Of a stretch of DNA of 9,068 bases, positions 1 through 4,506 are shown in pieces. The stretch lies in NCBI GenBank assembly GCA_044227705.1, contig JBGAWE010000195.1, positions 1-9,068 of the forward strand, written 5' to 3'. The notes under the pieces were generated by a model, which made no database searches, was not told the DNA's origin, and worked only from the letters and a program-made list of their open reading frames with translations. The position numbers were made by a program, and so were the translations under genes. Position 1 is the stretch's first letter, and each line of letters begins with the position of its first letter. Origin of the DNA: JANOQP01 sp044227705. Its GTDB lineage: Bacteria > Bacteroidota > Bacteroidia > Chitinophagales > Saprospiraceae.

Positions 1-1
1 C

Positions 2-730
2 AGCACGCCGCAGGTCTACCTCAACGGCTCGCCCGCGACCGGCAGCAGCCTCATCACGCAAGCCAAGCTCGATGCGGCGGCGGCCGACAAAAGCCCGGTC
101 ATCATCACGGTGAACGAGCAGTTGAATGCGACGACGGGCGCGGTCGACGTAACCGTGACCGTCAAAACCGTCGACGCGGCGAACACTTCGGGCGACTTCC
201 TCCTCTTCGCCGCCGTCGCCGAAAAGACCATCAACAAGACCACGCCGAACGGCGAGAGCAAGCACTTCGACGTCTTCCGCAAGATGCTCACGTCGACGGC
301 AGGCCAGCCAATCACCCTCCCGGCTGTCGGTCAAAGCGCGACTTTCACGTTCAGCTACCCCATCCAATCGAGCTGGCAACCGGCAGAGGTTTACACCATC
401 GCGTACATCAAGAACGCGGCCACGAAGCTCGTCCTGCAAAGCGGCACCCGTTTCGACCCCGTGGTGCTCGACGCGCCGGAAGTCGTTGAAAGTCAGTCGG
501 TTAGCATCTCCCCGAACCCGGCGACGGATGAGCTTTCCATCTCCCTCGGAGGCACGGCCATCGAGTCGGTCGATGTTTTCAACACGGCCGGACTGCGTGT
601 CTCGGTTGAAAAAACCGGCCTCGCCACGCCGTCCGTTTCGTTGAAAACCGGCGTGTTGCCGAGCGGCGTTTATATCACGAAAATCAAGTCGCGCTCGGGC
701 GAGGCCTTCGGCAAGTTCGTGAAACATTGA
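2..730 (+). CDS. Omp28-like secreted protein with C-terminal T9SS type A sorting domain (5' partial)
   Basis: The frame is open from base 2, so the N-terminus lies upstream; 242 residues are visible. Residues about 5-160 form a beta-rich domain. Its order (VYLNGSPATG, then a hydrophobic/Thr strand series, then HFDVFRKML, then a strand ending in LVLQSGT) matches my memory of the C-terminal half of Omp28-related Bacteroidota proteins, whose N-terminal half is usually thioredoxin-like. Residues about 167-242 are a typical T9SS type A sorting domain: SISPNPATDELSI, then VDVFNTAGLRV, then LPSGVYITKI, and the basic end GKFVKH. By family knowledge, the type IX machinery at the outer membrane recognises and usually removes this domain, so the product is probably released or anchored at the cell surface. 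The sorting domain is clear from the sequence. The Omp28 assignment is less certain because the diagnostic N-terminal part is missing. No terminator is visible after the stop. Confidence 0.85.
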   Translation, partial: STPQVYLNGSPATGSSLITQAKLDAAAADKSPVIITVNEQLNATTGAVDVTVTVKTVDAANTSGDFLLFAAVAEKTINKTTPNGESKHFDVFRKMLTSTAGQPITLPAVGQSATFTFSYPIQSSWQPAEVYTIAYIKNAATKLVLQSGTRFDPVVLDAPEVVESQSVSISPNPATDELSISLGGTAIESVDVFNTAGLRVSVEKTGLATPSVSLKTGVLPSGVYITKIKSRSGEAFGKFVKH

Positions 731-738
731 AGCCGCGA

Positions 739-766
739 ACCGTTGGCCGTCTGCGGTCTGCCGTTT
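739..766. repeat. Degenerate heptamer tandem repeat (4 units)
   Basis: Four consecutive 7-base units fit the pattern RCSGTYK; they read ACCGTTG, GCCGTCT, GCGGTCT and GCCGTTT. They fill the middle of the 64-base gap between the secreted-protein stop and the next start. I recall similar heptamer arrays in intergenic DNA of several Bacteroidota, but the family link is from memory. The array is short and degenerate, so a chance period-7 pattern cannot be excluded. Confidence 0.5.
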
Positions 767-794
767 TAGCTTCGCCCCAACAAATCCACAAGTC

Positions 795-971
795 ATGCTC
801 GAACCCGTCAAACGTGAAATCCCGGCCGGCCGGGGCAAATACTGGCTCTACTTCATCGTCTCGACCGCCGTCATGCTTGGCATGATGGCCTATCCGCCGA
901 CGGCGGGCTGGTTCTGGGTCGCCATCCCGTTCGTTTGCACCTATATCGTGCAGGCTTTCGACGCGATGTGA
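795..971 (+). CDS. Small integral membrane protein, 58 aa, two predicted transmembrane segments
   Basis: An ATG at 795 opens a 58-codon frame ending in TGA at 969-971. The N-terminus (MLEPVKREIPAGRGKYW) is charged and soluble. It is followed by two hydrophobic stretches, about residues 17-33 (YWLYFIVSTAVMLGMMAY) and 38-55 (GWFWVAIPFVCTYIVQAF), joined by a tight Pro-Pro-Thr turn. This is a helical hairpin in the membrane, and the four basic residues before the first helix suggest the N-terminus is cytoplasmic. The aromatic residues at the helix ends and the helix-turn-helix layout argue for a real gene rather than random open frame. It starts 64 bases after the T9SS cargo gene, and an intrinsic terminator follows 24 bases after its stop, so it is the last gene of its transcript. 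I do not recognise the family; length and topology alone do not give a function. Confidence 0.7.
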   Translation: MLEPVKREIPAGRGKYWLYFIVSTAVMLGMMAYPPTAGWFWVAIPFVCTYIVQAFDAM

Positions 972-995
972 GCCGCCTTATTTTGACCTGAAATG

Positions 996-1036
996 AATGG
1001 CCGATTGTTCGCCGAGAACGCTCGGCCATTTTTTTT
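996..1036 (+). terminator. Intrinsic (rho-independent) terminator
   Basis: A perfect 9-bp outer stem (AATGGCCGA at 996-1004 with TCGGCCATT at 1022-1030) is followed by an uninterrupted run of eight T (1029-1036). Inside it, after a 2-by-2 mismatch, a further GTTC/GAAC stem closes a 5-base loop. This fits a strong terminator for transcripts coming from the small membrane-protein gene. It separates that gene from the DUF3822-glycosyltransferase unit, which therefore needs its own promoter. Confidence 0.9.
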
Positions 1037-1081
1037 GGCTGGCAATTGGCCGCAAAGCGCAGCCGAAGCAGCTTGAAAAAG

Positions 1082-1108
1082 CCTCTGCGTCCTCTTCGCC
1101 CCCTGCGG
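1082..1108. repeat. Nonamer tandem repeat (3 units) directly upstream of a start codon
   Basis: Three back-to-back 9-base units match CCYCTKCGN; they read CCTCTGCGT, CCTCTTCGC and CCCCTGCGG. They end 12 bases before the ATG of the DUF3822 gene. The frame stays open through them, which would add a Pro-Leu-Arg triplet repeat to that protein if an upstream start were chosen; this looks like an artefact. Arrays of CTCTGCG-type units just before start codons are, from memory, a common dispersed repeat in many bacterial genomes. The stretch 1037-1081 before it shows nothing clear. Confidence 0.65.
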
Positions 1109-1120
1109 CAAGCAACAAAA

Positions 1121-1966
1121 ATGGAAAAGGTCCGCCTCGACATCTCCGACCCCAACCTCCGCGCCGACGGCAGCGAGCGGTTGGAATTGTCGCTGCTCAT
1201 CGGCAGCGGGGCGTTCTCCTTTTTCATCCACGACGACCGCAATCGCGTCCGCGCGTTGAAAAGCTGGCTCATCGGGGACGACGAGGAAGGCAGCCTGCAG
1301 GGGCGCCGCCTCTCACTCTCCCGCATCGTCGCCACGCAGCCGCTGCTCGGCGGGCGGTTCGTGCGCAGCACCGTCGGCATCGCCAACGAGTGGGTCAGCC
1401 TAGTCCCCGACCGCGTTTTCGATGAAAAAAACCTGCCCGCCTATTTCAAACTGCTGATGGAAAGCGGCGAGGGCCACAACTTCTTCGCGGAGAAACTGGC
1501 CGGGCAGCCCGTCCGCCTCGTTTGGGCGGTCGAAAAGGACATGGTTTTCTTTTGCCAGAACAACTTCCCCGGCTCGCTCATGCGGCACGTCGCCAGCGGC
1601 CTGCTCGAGTCGTGGCGCGCGCTGGCCTCGCCGCATGGCCCGGAGGTCTTCGCCAACGTGCGCGGCAAGTCGCTGCAAATGGCCGTCTTCGACCGCGCAG
1701 AACTCCTCCTTTTCAACACATTCCCCTATCAGACCTCGGCCGACTTCCTCTATTATGTGATGCTGGCCTTCGAACAGTTCCGCCTCGACCCGGAGAACAC
1801 GCCGCTCCTCCTCTGCGGCGAACTGGTGCCGGACAGCGAAATCTGGCGCACGCTCTACCGATTCATCCGCGACGTGCGCTTCCTGCCGCGCCCGGCCCGC
1901 CTCGTTCAGCCCAACGAACTGCTCGAACTGCCGGGCCATTTGCACGTCGACCTCCTTTCTGTTTGA
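1121..1966 (+). CDS. DUF3822 family protein
   Basis: This 281-residue soluble protein has no signal peptide or membrane segment. I recognise the DUF3822 family of Bacteroidota from the N-terminal strand region (LELSLLIGSGAFSFFI) and above all the conserved C-terminal block, about residues 188-245: LLLFNTFPYQTSADFLYY, then LAFEQFRLDPENTPLLLCGE, then a segment around YRFIRDVRF. Members are thought to have an actin/hexokinase-like (ASKHA) fold; the biochemical role is unknown to me. The start was set at ATG 1121 because MEKVRLDISDP begins the conserved sequence and follows the A-rich bases CAACAAAA. An earlier in-frame ATG at 1046 would add 25 residues encoded by repeat DNA. The stop overlaps the next start by one base (TGATG), so it is probably translated together with the glycosyltransferase. 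I recall DUF3822 often sitting beside an rRNA methyltransferase gene (rsmD) in this phylum; that is not the arrangement here. Confidence 0.85.
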   Translation: MEKVRLDISDPNLRADGSERLELSLLIGSGAFSFFIHDDRNRVRALKSWLIGDDEEGSLQGRRLSLSRIVATQPLLGGRFVRSTVGIANEWVSLVPDRVFDEKNLPAYFKLLMESGEGHNFFAEKLAGQPVRLVWAVEKDMVFFCQNNFPGSLMRHVASGLLESWRALASPHGPEVFANVRGKSLQMAVFDRAELLLFNTFPYQTSADFLYYVMLAFEQFRLDPENTPLLLCGELVPDSEIWRTLYRFIRDVRFLPRPARLVQPNELLELPGHLHVDLLSV

Positions 1967-3087
1967 TGAAAACCCTCATCATCAGCCCGGCCCACCCCTT
2001 GCGCGGCGGCATCGCCAGCCTCTCGGAGCGGCTCGCGCAGGCCATGCAAGAGGCCGGTCATGAGGTCGAAATCATCAGCTTTTCGCTGCAATACCCGTCG
2101 TTCCTCTTTCCGGGGAAGACGCAACTTACCGCCGACCCCGCCCCGCACGGCCTGCGCATTTTGCCGCTGATAAACTCCGTAAATCCTTTCAACTGGCTGA
2201 AAACCGGCCTCCTTTTGAGGAAAAAGGAGCCGGATTTGGTCGTCGCCCGCTTTTGGATGCCCTTTTTCGGGCCATGCCTCGGCACGATTCTCCGCTTCTT
2301 TTCGAGGGGAAAAACACGCCGCATCCTCCTCGTGGACAACATTTTGCCGCATGAAAAAAGGCCCGGCGACCGGCTCCTTGCCCGCTTCGCAACCTCGGCG
2401 GCCGACGGTTTCGTGGTCATGTCGAGGGCGGTCGGCGAGGAGCTGCGGCCATTCGCGGACGGGCGGCCAATTAGGTTCGTCCCCCACCCCATTTACGACA
2501 ACTTCGGCGAGCCGATCGAAAAAAAGGCAGCCCGCCGCTCGCTCGGCTTGCCGGAAAACGGGCCGCTCATTCTCTTTTTCGGGTTCATCCGCGAGTACAA
2601 GGGGCTCGATTTGCTACTCGAAGCGATGGGCGACGAGCGGCTGAAAACCCTCCGTCCGACACTCGTCATCGCCGGTGAATGCTATGAGGATTGGAGCCGC
2701 TATGCTCAGCTGATTTCAGCCCAAAAAATTGAAAGTCAAGTAGTTGCGCACCTCGATTTCATCGCAGGCGAAAAAGTCCGGGCCTATTTCTGCGCCGCCG
2801 ACCTCGTTGTTCAACCTTATCGAACGGCGACGCAGAGTGGCATCTCGCAGATTGCCTTCCATTTTGAAAAACCGATGGTCGTGACCGACGTCGGCGGGCT
2901 GGGCGAGATTGTTCAAGACGGGATTTCTGGCTACGTCGTCGCTCCCGAGCCCGGGGCGATTGCCGGGGCAGTGGCCGATTTTTTTGAAAAAAACAGGGAG
3001 GACGAACTGACGGCCGGGGTGCGGCGGGAGAAGGCGCGGTTCAGTTGGGGCAACCTCGTCGCGGCCATCGAAGGCGGCGCCGTGTAG
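1966..3087 (+). CDS. Glycosyltransferase, GT-B fold, family 4-type
   Basis: The 373-residue product has the two-domain layout of GT-B retaining glycosyltransferases. The N-terminal Rossmann half opens with KTLIISPAHPLRGGIA (residues 2-17), which carries the Gly-Gly loop that usually contacts the acceptor or donor. The C-terminal half holds FFGFIREYKGLDLLLEA (204-220), a typical start of the donor-binding domain. It then has QPYRTATQSGISQIA (283-297) and KPMVVTDVGGLGEIV (302-316), the region where family 4 enzymes bind the nucleotide sugar. There is no signal peptide or obvious transmembrane helix, so it probably works in the cytosol or at the inner membrane face, adding a sugar to a lipid-linked or cell-surface glycan. 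Donor and acceptor cannot be read from the sequence, and no other polysaccharide genes are adjacent. The ATG overlaps the DUF3822 stop. The last two codons and the TAG stop lie inside a palindromic repeat, so the present C-terminus may have been set by that element. Confidence 0.9.
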   Translation: MKTLIISPAHPLRGGIASLSERLAQAMQEAGHEVEIISFSLQYPSFLFPGKTQLTADPAPHGLRILPLINSVNPFNWLKTGLLLRKKEPDLVVARFWMPFFGPCLGTILRFFSRGKTRRILLVDNILPHEKRPGDRLLARFATSAADGFVVMSRAVGEELRPFADGRPIRFVPHPIYDNFGEPIEKKAARRSLGLPENGPLILFFGFIREYKGLDLLLEAMGDERLKTLRPTLVIAGECYEDWSRYAQLISAQKIESQVVAHLDFIAGEKVRAYFCAADLVVQPYRTATQSGISQIAFHFEKPMVVTDVGGLGEIVQDGISGYVVAPEPGAIAGAVADFFEKNREDELTAGVRREKARFSWGNLVAAIEGGAV

Positions 3088-3114
3088 AGACGCAATATTT
3101 TGGGTCTTTACGCG
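3081..3114. repeat. Dispersed-type palindromic repeat spanning two convergent stop codons
   Basis: Bases 3081-3095 pair with 3100-3114 around a TATT loop. Of 15 positions, 12 are Watson-Crick, two are G.U wobbles (3083/3112 and 3087/3108) and one is a G/G mismatch (3092/3103). The core reads GTAGAGACGCAA on the left and TTGGGTCTTTAC on the right. This resembles the GTAGAGACG...CGTCTCTAC palindromes that I recall as abundant interspersed repeats in Bacteroidota and cyanobacteria; here it would be a decayed copy. It contains the TAG of the glycosyltransferase and the TAA of the acetyltransferase. There is no T run after either arm, so it is not a classic terminator, though the hairpin could slow polymerase or protect mRNA 3' ends. 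Confidence 0.7.
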
Positions 3115-3641
3115 ACCGCCTTCCGCATCAAGAGATCCACTTGCCGGTCGCGCCCGATGTCGAAAAAATGACGGCCGAAGACCTCGAAGCCCTGCGCCGT
3201 GTAAAATTGGATGGCCCGCTCGTTGGCCTCGAAAACGCCCAGCCAGAGCCAGTCGGAGTCGTCGAGCCGCGCCCGTTCGAGGGCCAGATCCATCAGTTTC
3301 TGGCCGATTCCGAGGCGCTTCTGGTCGGTGCGGACGTAGATGCGCTGCAGCTCGCAGAGCCGCCCGTCCGTTTTCAGCAAAACCTCGAATGCGTCGTGCG
3401 TCCGGCCTTTGTTCAACTTGATAAAGCCGACCGGCAGGCCGTCCTTTCTCGCCCACCAATACTCGCTCATCGGGTCTGCCAGTTCGGCCAAAAACCGTTC
3501 AACGGTAAAAGTTTCGGCGAGATGAGCGGCGAAATCGGCCGGGGCGTTGAGGTGTTCGAAGGCGTCGCAAAAGGTCGTTTTCGCCAAATCGAGAAGCTCG
3601 GCGACATCTTCGGTGGTCGGTTGTTCAAGATGGATTTCCAT
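3108..3641 (-). CDS. GNAT family N-acetyltransferase
   Basis: This 177-residue protein is an acetyl-CoA-dependent acetyltransferase of the GNAT superfamily. Motif A is clear: the strand ELQRIYV (97-103) followed by the pyrophosphate-binding loop QKRLGIGQKLM (107-117), which fits the Q/R-x-x-G-x-G/A signature. Motif B follows as WLGVFEANERAIQFYTAQGFEVFG (about 133-156, with the usual Asn-x-x-Ala...Phe-Tyr pattern). The N-terminal part (EIHLEQPTTEDVAELLDL) is the typical first strand and helix. The substrate is unknown; small molecules, antibiotics or protein N-termini are all possible for this class. The ATG at 3641 was chosen because the family-like sequence begins there. An upstream in-frame ATG at 3677 would add 12 residues and overlap the divergent lipoprotein gene. 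Its stop is supplied by the palindromic repeat shared with the convergent glycosyltransferase. Confidence 0.9.
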   Translation of the reverse strand: MEIHLEQPTTEDVAELLDLAKTTFCDAFEHLNAPADFAAHLAETFTVERFLAELADPMSEYWWARKDGLPVGFIKLNKGRTHDAFEVLLKTDGRLCELQRIYVRTDQKRLGIGQKLMDLALERARLDDSDWLWLGVFEANERAIQFYTAQGFEVFGRHFFDIGRDRQVDLLMRKAVA

Positions 3642-3671
3642 AGTTTTGCGGCCTAAATTCGTCCAATTTTC
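3642..3671. promoter_or_regulatory. Divergent 30-base gap between acetyltransferase and lipoprotein starts
   Basis: Two opposite start codons (3641 minus, 3672 plus) are separated by only 30 bases, locally AT-richer than the surroundings. Any promoters for both genes must sit here or inside the opposing coding regions. TAAATTCG at 3654-3661 loosely resembles the Bacteroidota -7 element (TAnnTTTG) for the plus strand, but I see no properly spaced TTTG partner. The regulatory role is inferred from gene layout, not from a clear motif. Confidence 0.3.
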
Positions 3672-4421
3672 ATGCAAAAGAAGCTAATCGCCATGACTCT
3701 CGGCATCGCCGTCGCGCTCACTGCCGGTTGCAACCGGGAAAAGAAAGCCACCTCGAACCAGCCCGACCAGCCGACGGCGACGACAGTGCCTGTCGCGCCC
3801 GTCGTGCCGGGCAAGGGAACGCTCGGCCAAGCCGCCGCGCCCGTTCAAAGCGCAACAAACCCTGCCGCCGCTGCCGCGCAGACCGCTCAGAAAACAGGCG
3901 AGATGGCCGCTCCGAACCCGGCCAATCCGGCTCCCGCGACCGGCACGAAACCTGCCGCCCCGACGTCGAAAACCGTCGCCCCGCCCGAACTCGGCGTGTC
4001 GAAACCGACGGCCTCGCTCGGCGTCCCGACCACGCAGAAGAAGCCGTTGAGCGCCTCGAAGATGGCCTTTTTCACCACCCAAAACTTCCTCGTGACGATG
4101 GCCAGCAACACGAACAGCGAGCCAAAGCTCTTCGAGAAAGCTTATGAAAATCGCTGGCTCGTCTTCCAAAAAGACCAGACCTTCCAAGTTTTCAAAGATG
4201 CGGTTCCAACAAACACCGGCCGCTGGGCCTACGACGAGGACGCCGACATCCTCTTTTTGCGCACCGACAACGCCTATTTCAACAACTCGTGGAAGTGCCA
4301 GAGCTTCAAGAAGAACCTCCTCCTGTTGGGCAACACCGAGCTGAACAACACCGGCATCCAAATCCGCTTGTTCATGACCGAGAAGAAGCCGGGCGACGTC
4401 AAATCTGACGGCAGCAATTGA
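3672..4421 (+). CDS. Putative lipoprotein with Pro/Ala-rich linker and lipocalin-like C-terminal domain
   Basis: The 249-residue product starts with a lipoprotein signal peptide: MQKK, a hydrophobic core, then the lipobox LTAGC with Cys20 as the predicted lipidated residue. The next residues (NREKK) are charged. Residues about 21-125 are a low-complexity linker rich in Pro, Ala, Thr and Gln, probably an extended stalk from the membrane. Residues about 128-240 form a compact, beta-rich domain: NRWLVFQKDQTFQVF (160-174), then GRWAYDEDADILFLR (183-197), then KNLLLLGNTELNNTGIQIRLF. The recurring strand pattern with Trp near strand starts and a G-x-W turn recalls the small lipocalin-like domains common in Bacteroidota lipoproteins; this is a fold guess. 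It is probably on the periplasmic or outer-membrane side. It is followed four bases after its stop by a large inverted repeat and then by another exported protein, with which it may be co-transcribed. Confidence 0.85.
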   Translation: MQKKLIAMTLGIAVALTAGCNREKKATSNQPDQPTATTVPVAPVVPGKGTLGQAAAPVQSATNPAAAAAQTAQKTGEMAAPNPANPAPATGTKPAAPTSKTVAPPELGVSKPTASLGVPTTQKKPLSASKMAFFTTQNFLVTMASNTNSEPKLFEKAYENRWLVFQKDQTFQVFKDAVPTNTGRWAYDEDADILFLRTDNAYFNNSWKCQSFKKNLLLLGNTELNNTGIQIRLFMTEKKPGDVKSDGSN

Positions 4422-4425
4422 TTGC

Positions 4426-4499
4426 TTTGTGTCCCGAGGCTCTTGCTTCGGTTGTTCCTTCGCCCTTCTCCTCCCGAAGCAAGAGCTTCGGGACACAAA
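4426..4499. repeat. REP-like inverted repeat, two 26-bp arms
   Basis: Arm 4426-4451 is the reverse complement of arm 4474-4499 with a single difference (4438/4487, a G.U wobble in plus-strand RNA), separated by 22 bases. Each arm is itself palindromic. The right arm holds CCCGAAGC-AAGA-GCTTCGGG (4473-4492), a perfect 8-bp stem with a 4-base loop, and the left arm holds a slightly decayed version. Two inverted copies of a small hairpin-forming unit is the layout of bacterial REP/BIME elements, which REP-associated tyrosine transposases (RAYT, TnpA-REP) are known to mobilise; no such gene is in this window. It fills almost all of the 85-base gap between two coding regions. No T run follows either arm, so it is not a classic intrinsic terminator, but a 26-bp RNA stem could protect the upstream mRNA end or hamper read-through. 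Confidence 0.85.
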
Positions 4500-4506
4500 A
4501 CCTTCC

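Noticed and set aside
1046..1120. N-terminal extension of the DUF3822 protein from ATG 1046
   Set aside because: It translates the nonamer tandem as Pro-Leu-Arg repeats; the conserved sequence begins at ATG 1121 with A-rich bases before it.
1522..1965. 148-codon N-terminal extension of the glycosyltransferase inside the DUF3822 gene
   Set aside because: It is out of frame within a supported gene and is Arg/Pro-rich; the GT-B N-terminal strand begins exactly at ATG 1966.
4426..4499. Intrinsic terminator between the lipoprotein and the large exported protein
   Set aside because: The stem is long and stable but no T run follows either arm on either strand, so it was called a REP-like repeat instead.
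4429..4506. GTG-initiated N-terminal extension of the large exported protein
   Set aside because: These 26 codons are made of the inverted repeat and would bury a good signal peptide that starts at 4507.
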